From contig OY282560.1 in the NCBI GenBank assembly GCA_958295665.1, positions 44,578,333 to 44,642,332 of the forward strand: a stretch of DNA of 64,000 bases. Reading direction: 5' to 3'. Positions within the stretch are counted from its first letter, which is position 1. Each line of letters opens with the position of its first letter. Of the stretch, positions 42,960 through 55,479 are shown one piece after another. The notes beneath the pieces were generated by a model. That model searched no databases, was not told the DNA's origin, and saw nothing but the letters and a program-made list of their open reading frames with translations. Source of the stretch: Tipula vernalis (taxonomy: Eukaryota > Arthropoda > Insecta > Diptera > Tipulidae). The position numbers and the translations under genes are program-made.

Positions 42960-44190
42960 GTAAAATTTGTGGTTTTTGAGTCATATATAATATACCAAAT
43001 GCTAATGACTATGTAAGAATCTTTCAAAGTGACTTTAAGTAGTTAATGACGATAAAGTAGCTAGAAGTGGAATCTTTAATTAACATAATTAAAACAAAAC
43101 ATGTGTTACACCAAAATTGTACGTTACAAACCAAAAAAACACGAATTATACAACTGGGACGCAAACTGGGACAAACAGGTAGCCCAAATTAAAATCAACT
43201 AGCTCAAAACAATTTAAAAATTGAGATGTGCTTCCGTTCCGATCGTTAATTATTATACAAACATTAGATTACAGCATTAAAATGTTAATATACAATATAA
43301 ACAACAGTTTTATTTATGCGTTAAAACAATAAAACTACATTTTAATTACATAATTATATAATTTTACAAAAAAAAAATCAAACATAAAAATTATCGCTTA
43401 TAAAAATTAAATTAAATTTATGGCCAAATTGGCATTTAAAATCCTTCTTAACTTTGTTTTGTTTTTTAGTTCAAGTAGAATTTTATTTATTTAAAAATAT
43501 TCAACCTAAAACAGGTTTAATACTTTACAATTAACATTATTGGTTAATTAATAATAAAACAAATATTAATTAAAAAATTGTATAAATTATTTAAATTTTG
43601 TTTAGTTTTATCGCAATTAATAAAATTACAATAAATAAATATTAAAATACGGACAGAAGATTAAAAACAAAACAAAACAAAAAAAAGTGTGCCAACCACA
43701 TTGAATAAGAAAAAAAAAAAATTGAAGATGCAACCGACCGTCTTATTAAATTAAGTGTGGTCAGAAGGTGAGAAATTATTATTTGCAAGGTTTTAAAATG
43801 CCGCGTGTGTGTGTGTATGTGTGTTGTGTGAATCATCACACATCACATGAGCGGTTCATTACTTTCACTTATTGTTAAAGTAATAAAAATACGTTTATGT
43901 TGTGGTTATTGATAAGGGTTACAATTTTACGATCCATTATTTTGGTTTTTTGTTTTTATGCCAAAATAACTTGCTTTACACGCCTTGATTGCCGTCCAAT
44001 TTTAGATTAACAAATTCAAGAAATGTTTAGCTTAGCCAACAACAGTCAGTTTTGATTAAATTTCTTGCAAAATCACTTCAAATTAAAATCTGAAGTCTAA
44101 TTTGATTGCAAGAATTTTTGCACTGTATAAATTACTTCAAAAAAGCACAACTGTTGGAATACCATCATCACAGTACAAAATTTTAGTTAT
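42960..44190. other. unique AT-rich part of gene 2 intron
   Basis: A (GT)n-like microsatellite at 43803-43830. No gene. Confidence 0.5.
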
Positions 44191-44199
44191 CCGCGAAAT

Positions 44200-47100
44200 T
44201 GGATCCCCTTGTGTTGAATTAGTTTGATTGACGATCGGATTGATATGAACAGAAATTAATTAGTTTGATTGATTTAGTTTGAATTACTAGAATATGTTGG
44301 CAATAGTTTGACAAATTGATGAATAACTTTTGATAATTGATGAGATTGATGATAGACCATGAGACTGAATTAATTGAAATGGTTTAGTGCATGATTAGAG
44401 TAAATGAATTGATTGAAATAAATCGTTTGGAATTTATTGAATTAATAGGATTATTCAGATGGATTGGATGGATTCAAGTCTTTGTTAAAATCTAAATTAT
44501 GACTGTCTGGATTAAATGATTTGATTTACTTGGAATGGATAATTTGATTCGATTGTTAGGATTCATGGGATCGATGAGAATTTTCGGATTGATTGCTTAA
44601 ATTGCTGAACTGCTTAAATTGCTCATAATATTAGCAAGGCTTGTACAGTGAACTATCACAATCTAGTGATTCGTGAAAAAATGTTGATCCCAGTTTAATA
44701 GTTCTACCGCAAACTAGTATAAGATGCACGTGGGAGTTATGGGCAAGTCTGATAGATCTGATTTGATTGATTGGACTGCCCTGATTGATTGAATTCAGTG
44801 ATTTGACCAATTGAATTTATAGGATTAATTACATTGATTAAATTTATTGGACTGATTAAATTAATTGAATTAGATTAAATTAATTACCTACATTAACAGA
44901 ATTGATTGGATTGGATGGATTTATTGGGTTGAATGGATTGACTGGATTGAATTCATTGACTTAATTGATTAGAATGAATGAATTGATTGAAATCGCATTG
45001 AAAGAAATGATACGATTGAATTCATTAGATTGCATTGATTGATTTGGTTGAATTGATTGGGTCGATCGATGGAATTGGTTTGGTTGAATGAATTAAATGA
45101 ATTGTTTATCTTAAAATTGCAATTAGATATCGCCCTTAAGCTTGTTAGTCCGAACGAAAACTGGTTCAATGATAGAATTGATTGATGTATTGGCTGAAAT
45201 GATTATTGAGTTAACTGAAGTGATTGAACAAATTGAATACGCTGGACTGAATTTATTTGTTTGATTGAATTGGATCATTGTCATTGTTAAAATTTAGATT
45301 ATGACTAATTTTATTTAAATCTTTCAAATGATTTATTGGATTAAATTTAGACTGTCTGGATTAAATGGTTTGATTTGCTTAAAAAGAAATTATTGATTGG
45401 ATTTATTTAATTGATCGAAATGGAGGCTTTGATTAATTTGGTTAGATTTGTGGGTTTGATGTAATCGATGGGAATGATAGGATTGATTGGTTTTATTGGG
45501 TGGATTGTACAAACTAGATTGATTTGGTTAATTGGATCGAATGGACTGATTTAGGTTATTGGATTGATTAAAGTGATTGGATTGCTTAGATTTCCCATAA
45601 TACTAGCAAGTCTTGGTCAATGGATTATATTTGGAATAGGATTGTGAAGAATGAGTTCGTAATCGGCCAAAGCCGTTATCTTTTTTTTTTTAAATTGGAG
45701 ATGTTTATGCGTAAATGGAAGTGTACTCCCATCAAATCCATTCCTCAATCTAGTGATTCGTGCATAAAATGTTGATCCTAGTTTATTAGTTATAGTATTG
45801 CTTAAGTAATTCCGTTCAATTTCGAAACTCTTTGGATTCAATTGCACTGATAGAATTGATTTTATTAATTGGACTGATAATTGATTGGTTTCAATGGATT
45901 GATTGGATGGATTGAATTGATTGGATTGGATGAATTGATTGGATTGATTGAATTAGAAATCGATTTTAGATTGTCTTGATTGATTGGATTACTTAGGTTG
46001 ATAAAACTGATTTGATAATTAATAAAATTGAATTGATTAGGTTTGGTTGAATGGATTAAATGGATTGATTGGTTTGATTCGATTGAGTTGATTTACTGTA
46101 CCTTAGATACTATCTCAAAAGTGCAAATTAGATACTGCCGTAACACCCACATGGTGAAAAATGGTTTAAGTTGGCGATTGTGGGAATCATGGGTAAGCCT
46201 GGTGAATATTGGTTTTTGGTTATGCCGTGACAATAATTTCCTTTGGTTATGAACATCCGCCTAATTTAAATTAGTTGAGAGTTAATGATTGGATTGGACT
46301 GGTTGAACTCACTTACTTGAATGAATTGATTGGACAAATGGAATTGACTTATTACTTAAATTGATTGCGTTGGTAAAATTGATTTGGGAGGATTGATTGA
46401 TGGACTTTCTGAAACAATTTTGGTTGAATTCATTTGAATTTACTATAATTGATTGGATGGATTTCGTTCGATTGGTTGGATTAATTGGAATTGACTGATT
46501 AAATTGACTGAATTGATTGAACAAATTGAATACGCTGGATTGAATTGATTTCACTGATTGGATTAAACCGATTGATTGAACAAATTAAATAGACTAGATT
46601 GATGGCGCTGCGTAGGTTGATTAATTTGATTACATTTATAGAATTATTTAGATTGATTAGAATAGATGGAATGATTACATTGATTGAATTCGTTCGGTTG
46701 ATTGTATCATACGGATTGAATAAATCGATTGCATAGATAGGATTTTTATGATTGTTTGAATGGCCTGATTACCTTGATCGATAGGTTTAATTGTTTGAAA
46801 TGGTTAGAGTTCTCAATCGTGCAATGTTCTCGTACATAGATTTTATTTTAGCTGGACACATGAAGTTTTAATCGAGTAGCACTCCCATCTAGTATATTGC
46901 ACAGTACAGCAGTTCCTGAGAAAAATATTGGTTCCAGTTTGTTAGATCGCACGTTAGTGGCTACGAACCGGCTGGATTGATTGGAATAATTGAATTGAAT
47001 GAATTGACTGAATTGACTGAACCAATTGAATTGCCAGGATTGGACAATTCATTCGATTGATTGGACAAGCTGAATTAATTGGATTTATTGAATTGATTTA

Positions 47101-50100
47101 ATTGATTAAACTGATTGAATTGATTGAATTTATTGAATAAATTGAATTGAAATCGACTCATTTGGAAGGATTGATTGGATTAAGTGGATCAATTTTACCT
47201 TAGATAGATATCGACCATAACAACTATGGTCGAGGAATGGTGGTTCTTGATAAACATATGGGCAATGGGCATATGGGCAATTTTTAATAGTTCTCCCGAA
47301 AACTGATTCAAGGTTGTGAACATTGTAATAATGGGTAAGCCTGCTGGATCTGATTTTTGTGCTTAAATGATGGCAGTAATTTGACTGAATTGATTGCAGT
47401 AGTAGAAATAGTAGTGGCTCAATTGATTTTTTGATTGAATTCATTGGGTTAACTAGGATGTTTAAATTGACTGGATTGATTGGAAAGTTGAGGGAATAGA
47501 TTGGTCGCATTGTTTGGATAATTGATTTGACTAATTTGATTGGATGGATTGATAATACTGATTGTTGAACCGAATGATAGCATTCATTGAGCAGGATTGA
47601 GCTGGTTGAATTGAATGAACAAATTGGATAGCCTGGATTGATTGGATGGGTTAGATTAATTTAATTACATTGAAAGATTGATTGATGGGATTGAATGAGT
47701 TGATTGGATGGTAAGGATTGAACTTCGTTGATTTAATTTAATCGATTGATTAGAATTAATGAATTAATTGGACAAATTGAATTGATTGTAATAGTTAAAT
47801 TGATTGGATTAATTTCATTGAGAAAATTTATGCGAGTGATTAGATTGTCAAGATTGGATTGATGGCATTCACTGGATTGATTAAGTTGATTGAATTGATT
47901 ACATTGATAGTATGGCTAAAATTGATTACGTTAATAGATTTGATATTATTGAACGAGGTCATTGAACCAATTCAATTGATTGGATAGATTAAATTCATTG
48001 GATTGATTGAAATTGAATTGATTAATTGGATTGGTTTCAATTTATTGAATTGATTCTGAATATTGTATGGAATGAATTGACTGAATTGATTGGGATTGAT
48101 TGGGCAAATTGAATTGTTTGGATTTATTAATTCATTAAACTTGATGTGATTGATGGGATCGACCAGATTGATTGAATTCTTTCGATTGATTGGATTGGTT
48201 CTTATGATTGAATTGATTGAATTTTGATTAATTAGACTAAATTAAATTCATTGGATTGTTGGCGTTCATTGGATTAATTGGGTTGACTGGATTGGTTAGA
48301 TACATTTTGTTGGTATGATTGATTAGTTAGGATGGATCGATTGGGTTGTCTGGAATGTAATCCATTGAAACAATTCAATCGATTCTTGGCGATGAATTTA
48401 AAGATGATGGAAGATTGTTTGGATTAACTGAATTGATTGGATTGATTAAATTGAACAATAATAAAATTGATAGGTTGGATTGACCGGATTAATAAAATGT
48501 CTTCGAATGATTTGATTGGTTCTGGTGATTGAATTTAATGAATTGACTGAAGTTTGATTGATTAAATGATTTAAATTGATTGAATTGACTACATTGATAG
48601 TATCGGTAAAATTGATTACGTTACTAATATTCTTATAATTGATTAAATTAAATAGTTGATTCTATTGACTATGCTGAATGATATCATTGATTAATTTCTT
48701 TGGATCGTTTGGATTGATTCGCTTGATTGCTATAAGAAAGACTCTGATCGAATTTAATGAATGACTGAATCCATTTACTTAGACTAAATTAAATTGATTG
48801 GATTGAAGGCATTCACTGGATTGATTAAGTTGATTGAATTGATTACATTGATAGTATGGCTAAGATTGATTACGATAGTTGATTTGATATCATTGAACCA
48901 ATTCAATTGATTGGATTGATTTGCTTCATTGGATTGTTTCGATTCCTACGCTTGATTGGATTGACTGGATTGATTAAATTGAATTGATTAATTGGATTGG
49001 TTTCGATTGATTGAATTGATTTTGAATATTGTATGGAATGAATTGACTGAATTCTGATTAATTGGACTAACTTAATGATGGGATTGATTGGGCAAATTGA
49101 ATTGTTTGGATTTATTAATTTATTAAACTTGTTGTGATTGATGGGATCAACCAGATTGATTGAATTCTTTCGATTGATTGGATTGGTTCTTGGATTGATT
49201 GGGTTGATCAATCTAACCATGATTTGGTTAGTTGGATGGATCGATTGGGTTGTCTGGAATGCAATCCATTGAAACAATTCAATCGAATCATCCATTGTAA
49301 CAATTCAATCAAATATTGTTTGGATTAATTGAATTGATTGGATTGATTAAATTGATCATTAATAAAATTGATAGGTTGGATTGACCGGATTAATAAAATT
49401 TATTCGAATGATTTGATTGGTTGTGGTGATTGAATTTAATGAAATGACTGAATTTTGATTGATTAAATGATTTAAATTGATTACATTGCGTCACCTGATT
49501 ATAGTTTGGTCCATACGACATTTAATTTAATCTTGAGAAATCGACTTTTTATGTTTAAAAAATCGACTTTTTATATTAAAAATGTGGATCTGGAACAAAC
49601 CGAGTAGCCAATATCTCAACAACGGTTATGAATTTAAAAAATTGGACTACAGATTCTGAAAGAGCGGAAAATTTTACCTTATTCTGCATTATTAGTTCAA
49701 AAAACACAAATTTGGCGTATGAACCAAACTAATAATCAGGTGACGTTGATAGTATCGGTAAAGTTGATTACATTACTAAAATTCATATAATTGATTAAAT
49801 TAATTAGTTGATTCTATTGACTGTGCTGATTAAATTCAATTATATCATTGAACCAATTGAATTGATTGGATTGATTAACATCTTTGGATCGTTTGGATTA
49901 ATCCGCTTGATTGGAATGATTGATCGACGGTATTGAAAAGTTGGTGTGATTAATTGCATTGGTTGGATTCTTTCGATGGATTGAATTGTTTCTGAATACG
50001 GAACGAATTGGCTAAAAGAAGGACTCTGATCGAATTTAATGAATGATTGAATTCATTTATTTAGACAAAATTAAATTGATTGGATTGATGACATTCATTG

Positions 50101-50960
50101 GATTGATTAAATTAATTGCTTTAGTAGAATTGATACGATTGATTGAATTAAAGTAATTAGTTCAATGGATTGATTGGATTGATTTGGAAGGATTGATTGT
50201 GTCAATCATTGATTGAATTCAATCAATTGATTGCGATGAATTTAAAGAGTCAATTGGTTTGATTGGAGTCATTAAATTGATTATTGATAAAATAGATGTG
50301 AATGATTGGATTAACCGAATTGTTAGAATCCATTCGGTTGATTGGATTAGTTCTGGAGAATGAATTGACTGAATTCTGATTGATTAGACTAACTTAATTA
50401 TGGGATTGATTGGACAAACTGAATTTTTTAGATTAATTGAATTGACTGAATTATTTGAACTGAATGCATTGATAAAATTGATTGGATTGGTTAGATTGAT
50501 AGGATTATTTGGATTGTCTGAATTCTGATTGACTATATCGATGGGCTTGATTAAATTGATTGAAGTCACTGGACAAATTAAAGTCATTATGGTTACATGG
50601 ATTGATTGATAGGTTGTGTTAAATGGATTGGATTAGAATTTTTAGAATATTTCATTTTAAATTTTATTTAATGATTGAAATAAATAAATTGAAGAAATGA
50701 ATTTTATTAGTTATACATATATAAATGAATAAGACTTATGGCAATGATAGAATATGAATGAATAGATGGTTTGAGTTGATCAAATATATCTTCTAAATTG
50801 AAATGTATATCAGAATTGATTGAAATGTAAAAATTGCGATTCGATGGATTAATGTTATTCCGCTGTTCTAAATAGAAAAATTGATTGCATTGATTAGTTT
50901 GATTGTTTTTGTTGTGTCGCTTGAATTTATCGGATGATTCAATCAATTTTATAGACACTC
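44200..50960. repeat. degenerate TTGATTGGAT repeat block, about 6.7 kb
   Basis: Nearly the whole block consists of shuffled words such as TTGATTGGATTGAATTGATT, with few C on the + strand. It contains an about 0.9-1.0-kb tandem duplication (47.87-48.80 and 48.81-49.85 kb) and a MITE at 49489-49745. Minus-strand frames such as 48903-49295 and 50384-50587 (NPIN/NSIN repeats) stay open only because CCAATCAATC words lack stop codons. Confidence 0.9.
49489..49745. mobile_element. 257-bp MITE with empty-site evidence
   Basis: It starts CGTCACCTGATTATAGTTTG and ends, inverted, CGTCACCTGATTATTAGTTTG, then GTCCATACG matches GTTCATACG, so TIRs are about 28 bp. TTG flanks both sides (49486-49488 and 49746-49748). 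The homologous site in the neighbouring duplicated copy reads ACATTGATAGTATCGG at 48591-48606 without the insert, which confirms both boundaries. No transposase inside. A three-base duplication fits PIF/Harbinger-like mobilisation but TTG is not the usual TWA. Confidence 0.88.
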
Positions 50961-51380
50961 GAAATTAATTTAAGAAGTAAATTTATCAAACTAATTTATA
51001 AATAGAATTGGTTTACAATCAAATTTCGGATAAAATTGGAAATTGTAAAATGAACAAACACAATGCCAAATCTGTACCCTAAACATTCTTATATAACAAA
51101 TAACCATCATCACACACCGTATCAACACATATTATCTTTAACGATTTAATAACAAAACAAGTTTGATAAATCACACATCTTAATAAATAAAAATCTATAT
51201 ACATTCGCTTAAGAAGATCCCTACTTAAGACCAAAAAACATATGAAAAAGTATTTAAAACGAAAATGAAAGTTGTTCTGATAACTTTTGCACATCACATC
51301 AAAACAAAAATTTACTCAAGAATATTTTTTCTTATATCACCAACACAATCACTTTTTTTTAATATATGCAAAATACTCAC

Positions 51381-51430
51381 ATTAAAAAATTAAATAAATT
51401 TATATTATAAAAATTATAAGCTTCTTCACT
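51381..51430 (-). other. gene 2, non-coding exon 1
   Basis: It starts at the TCAGT initiator (51432-51428) and contains GTGAAGAAGCTT like gene 1, then AT-rich sequence to the donor at 51380. Fifty bases versus 69 in gene 1. Confidence 0.65.
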
Positions 51431-51510
51431 GAACAAACAATAACTCTCAAATGATAAAGATTTTTACTGAGTTACCAAATTTATACAAAAAAATAAAAAA
51501 AAAATTTTAT
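51428..51510 (-). promoter_or_regulatory. core promoter of gene 2
   Basis: The TCAGT initiator, the decamer TCATTTGAGA 12 bp upstream, a TAAAAAT near -30, GTATAAATTTGG further up and a long T tract parallel the gene 1 promoter in order and spacing. Confidence 0.7.
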
Positions 51511-52875
51511 ATCAAAACCAAAATATTTTTCTTAAAAAATTTAAATTTTTTATCACGATTCTTTTTACTATAAGCAAACGGCCGCGACGAGATGACGAAT
51601 TTAAGACCAACAAAAAAAAACATCGAATTAAAATAAATAAAAATAATTTTGTATTCTTGTACATAAGTACTTGTACGTACAGTGCTGATTTTTTTTTTTT
51701 TTTTTTTCGTAAAATAAGTCAAAAGTTTATTTCGAGCTTTAATTTTTATTTTTGGTCTTAATTTTGTCTGTGATCGATTATAATAAAGAATTGTACTTAG
51801 TTGTTATTTGCAAAAAAAAAAAATTAAAGTCAACTTATCTTGTTTTTGGTTGTTTGGATTTGTGCAAGCGGTCTAGTGAGATACAACGCAGCAGGATAAC
51901 TCTGGTAAATTACCAAGAAATGCAAAGTGGTGATAAGCTTTTATGTGCAGATCTCCCACTTTTTGCGAAAATCAAATGAATATTAATTTTTACCAATCGG
52001 TCGTAAACATGGTTCATGATAGCCGTTGGTGGTTTTGAACCGGAATGAAATTCAAGACATTTGATTGTTATTGTATGCAAAACAGTTGTCTGTTGAAAGA
52101 TTTTTTTTTTTTTTTTTCAATTTTGATGATGTTTGATTTCAAAAACATATTAATTGAGCTCTTTGCTTAATAGTTTTGAGTTATTTAATAAGGGGTTGTA
52201 CCACTCGGAAGAAAGTATTCAAATATACCTAAATAATACGTTAAGAAAAAAAATTTGATAGAAACTTTAAACAACATCTCTACTGATGTAACCGAAAAGA
52301 AATCTTAAAAGCACTTTGGACACTTGTTGTCCACTTGTTGTCAAAACCATTCTCAAGACTTTTGGCATCAGAACTTATAATTTAGTTTCTCGTAATATTA
52401 TTGGTAAATGGAACAAGTAGCTTAGATGTTTGCTCATACTAAAAAATTACCAATTGTGTTTTGTAAGAATAGTTGTTTTTGCGTATAGCAACTTGGTTGT
52501 CAGTCCGATGAATTAAGGCAAACTTTGATACCAAATGAAATATTTCAATTTGATTCGTTAGTTTTAGTATATAGTCGCGTTATATAGCGTTTTGACTTTA
52601 TGTTGAACTTTATCATTTAATTATTTTCGAGATTTCAAAAAACAAGTTCTGAACGCTGCTAAACAAATTGTGATTTATTAAGTTCTGATTAAGTCATTAA
52701 CTATCGAAAATATTTTGATATTATCATTGAAGAGTCATAAATCACAATCATCTAGAGTATAGAGTATATGTATGTTTCCTGTGAAACTTTAAGCTTGCAC
52801 CCTGTAACACGCTAATTTACTTAAAATAATGTGAAGCTTTAAAATGTAAAAATATTATAAGAGGCAAAATGTATC
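51511..52875. other. AT-rich upstream region of gene 2
   Basis: TGATATAAAATTTTTTT just upstream of the promoter also matches gene 1. Beyond 51600 I see no gene. T runs at 51690 and 52100. Confidence 0.4.
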
Positions 52876-53305
52876 CTCTATACAGAATATGATAACGAAA
52901 AACTGTACAGGGGCAAAAGAAGGTTGAGTAAACAACTTTCCCCAAGTGCCATGAAGTTCTTGGCCGCAGAGACCTCAATGTAATCAAGTAAATAAAGGCT
53001 TAACATAAAGAGGCTTGTCTCGGCTGTATAAGATTGCACGAATGAAATACACCAAGGAGATCGAACAACTGAGCAGCAACCAATCGGATATGTGAAGGAC
53101 AATACAGGCAATATTTCATTTGTTAAACAGTATCTGGTCAAAGAGTTGGTTCAACACAGGGTCAAGATTAATAAATACAACGATTTGTGCAGCGATTTCT
53201 ATAAAATCTCACTAAAACCAGCGTCGAAGACGAAAATGTCAAACACATGGGACAAATACCTCTTTGAAAGGAGCCAAAAAATGAATTCGGAGGATGAATT
53301 TTAAT
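52876..53305. other. unassigned open stretch
   Basis: The + strand frame at 53092-53304, extendable upstream to about 53040 (HQGDRTTEQQPIGYVKDNTG), contains FVKQYLVKELVQHRVKINKY and SKTKMSNTWDKYLFERSQKM. Its composition is more protein-like than its surroundings, but I cannot match it to a family. It may be an exon or a mobile-element fragment. A dispersed repeat lies 0.4 kb downstream. Confidence 0.3.
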
Positions 53306-53734
53306 ATACTCAAGTTAACATTTATGAACGATGCAATGAGAACTTTCAACTAGATCCAATTTAGGGGCAAATTTAAAAGATATCATTCACAGATGTTTAA
53401 AGTTTAACCAAGGACATTTACAAAATATAAGGCTGGTGAGTTTATTGAACGGTTTTAAAATAACTTGAGAAATCAAACAGATTTATTAATTTATTTATAA
53501 CATCTCCCAATGCTTAATACTTTTGACCATCTTTTTCTTAAGAATCACTGTCACTACTTAAAAATTAACTGTAATTTTCGGTTTCCCACGCAATAAAATT
53601 ATCTGATTTCGATTTTGGTGATTTTTCGCCTTGATTGATTGATTGGATTGCACGGCCAAGCGTTAAGCAAGTCTCAAGTCGGAGGAAAGTGGGCCCACCG
53701 TATACCTCAGTTAAATGTAAGAAAGTATAAGCAA

Positions 53735-53790
53735 GGTTTGTTAGTAAGGAGGTCGGTTTCAAACACCTAAGAAGTCGATAGTTAGTAGCC
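53735..53790. repeat. dispersed repeat, copy 2
   Basis: Matches 25326-25385 in order and spacing of GTTAGT, ACACCTAA and CGATAGTTAGT words. Confidence 0.55.
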
Positions 53791-54535
53791 GAAAATAGTT
53801 CGAATCTACAAAGTGCAAAAACGAATAAACAAAGTACATTAAGCCTAAATTCTACGGTATAAGAGTAGAATTTCGTGTAAAATTAAAACTAAAATTTATT
53901 ATTTTCTAAAATTATTTGTAAACTAAATTGTAAAATTATTGTACAGAGTGCTTACGTTTAGGGAAATCATTACAAAATTAGGCTCATTTTCACCAACTAA
54001 CGAATTTAAATTCGCAAGGGGTGATAAATAATTTTAAGTATTTTGAATTGCGGTCACTACTAAGCTCATTTAGTCATGTTAATTGGGTTAAAATAACAGA
54101 AACATAAATGTTTTGTTAGCAAACAATGAACTCGCTGTTTCTTCCATGTTTTGGGTTCGAAAATACTTTAAAATACATATAATAGGGCCTCTCCCAAATG
54201 TTCAAATTCAACATAATTTGCAACTCATAAAAATTCATTAAGAACGAAGTGATAATTAGCTTGGAATTGTGTTGAAACGATGACTAAATATCTTGTAATT
54301 TTTTATCGGAGATTCCAACTTAAATTATAAGGAAAATTAAAACAAAATTATTTTATTGAGTCATGTAGATTGAGTGGCGAAAATTCGTCACAGGTGATAC
54401 AATTCAACTATTTATAACATTACCAAGAAGTGTACAATGGTGTAAAAATGTCTAAAATTAAAATTATTAAAGTGAAACCAATTTTTCTTTCCCGGAATTT
54501 GTGAAGTCAAGGTTTTAAGCTTAATAAATAAAATT
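53791..54535. other. AT-rich spacer
   Basis: No gene or repeat seen. Confidence 0.4.
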
Positions 54536-54690
54536 CAGACCAACTCTTAACCTAACCTCAAATATTCCGCAACCCCTAAACAAACTCAACTAAAGCTAAC
54601 TCAACCCAAACTAAACTTCAACTTAACTTAGCTCGAACCAAATCTCACTCAATTTCAACGTTCAATTCATATTCCAAATCAACCCCAATC
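54536..54690. repeat. CAACTCAACC-type degenerate repeat
   Basis: Same C/A/T-rich, G-poor vocabulary as at 33.6 and 61.7 kb. It leads directly into the octamer array. Confidence 0.6.
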
Positions 54691-54691
54691 A

Positions 54692-55478
54692 ACAATTTTA
54701 CAATTTTACAATTTTACAATTTTACAATTTTACAATTTTACAATTTTACAATTTTACAATTTTACAATTTTACAATTTTACAATTTTACAATTGTACAAT
54801 TTTACAATTTTACAATTTTACAATTTTACAATTTTACAATTTTACAATTTTACAATTTTACAATTTTACAATTTTACAATTTTACAATTTTACAATTTTA
54901 CAATTTTACAATTTTACAATTTTACAATTTTACAATTTTACAATTTTACAATTTTACAATTTTACAATTTTACAATTTAACAATTTTACAATTTTACAAT
55001 TTTACAATTTTACAATTTAACAATTTTACAATTTAACAATTTTACAATTTTACAATTTTACAATTTTACAATTTTACAATTTTACAATTTTACAATTTTA
55101 CAATTTTACAATTTTACAATTTTACAATTTTACAATTTTACAATTTTACAATTTTACAATTTTACAATTTTACAATTTTACAATTTTACAATTTTACAAT
55201 TTTACAATTTTACAATTTTACAATTTTACAATTTTACAATTTTACAATTTTACAATTTTACAATTTTACAATTTTACAATTTTACAATTTTACAATTTTA
55301 CAATTTTACAATTTTACAATTTTACAATTTTACAATTTTACAATTTTACAATTTTACAATTTTACAATTTTACAATTTTACAATTTTACAATTTTACAAT
55401 TTTACAATTTTACAATTTTACAATTTTACAATTTTACAATTTTACAATTTTACAATTTTACAATTTTACATTTTACAT
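54692..55478. repeat. (ACAATTTT)n octamer array, about 97 copies
   Basis: Nearly perfect for 780 bp, with rare variants (for example ATTGTACA at 54793 and three ATTTAACA units near 54978, 55018 and 55033). The 62-aa frame over it repeats an 8-residue unit (YNFTILQF) and is not a gene. Confidence 0.97.
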
Positions 55479-55479
55479 T

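Larger units (their letters stand above)
42628..51380 (-). other. gene 2, intron 1 (about 8.75 kb)
   Basis: The donor GTGAGTATTTTGCAT begins at 51380 and the acceptor ends at 42628. Both intron ends match gene 1: the donor-side text, and at the acceptor side GTCAAGAAATTCTAGTTTT, CGAAATGTGTTAATT and AGATGTCTAA in the same order (gene 1: about 11270-11340; gene 2: about 42925-42735). Between them gene 2 has gained most of 8 kb, largely the TTGATTGG-type block at 44.2-50.96 kb. No other gene in the interval is convincing. The splice prediction has no transcript support. Confidence 0.7.

Noticed and set aside
48903..49295. 130-aa minus-strand open frame rich in Asn, Pro and Ile
   Set aside because: It is the translation of a CCAATCAATC-type repeat that happens to lack stops; no start context or domain.
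54792..54980. 62-aa frame with an exact 8-residue repeat
   Set aside because: Direct product of the (ACAATTTT)n array.
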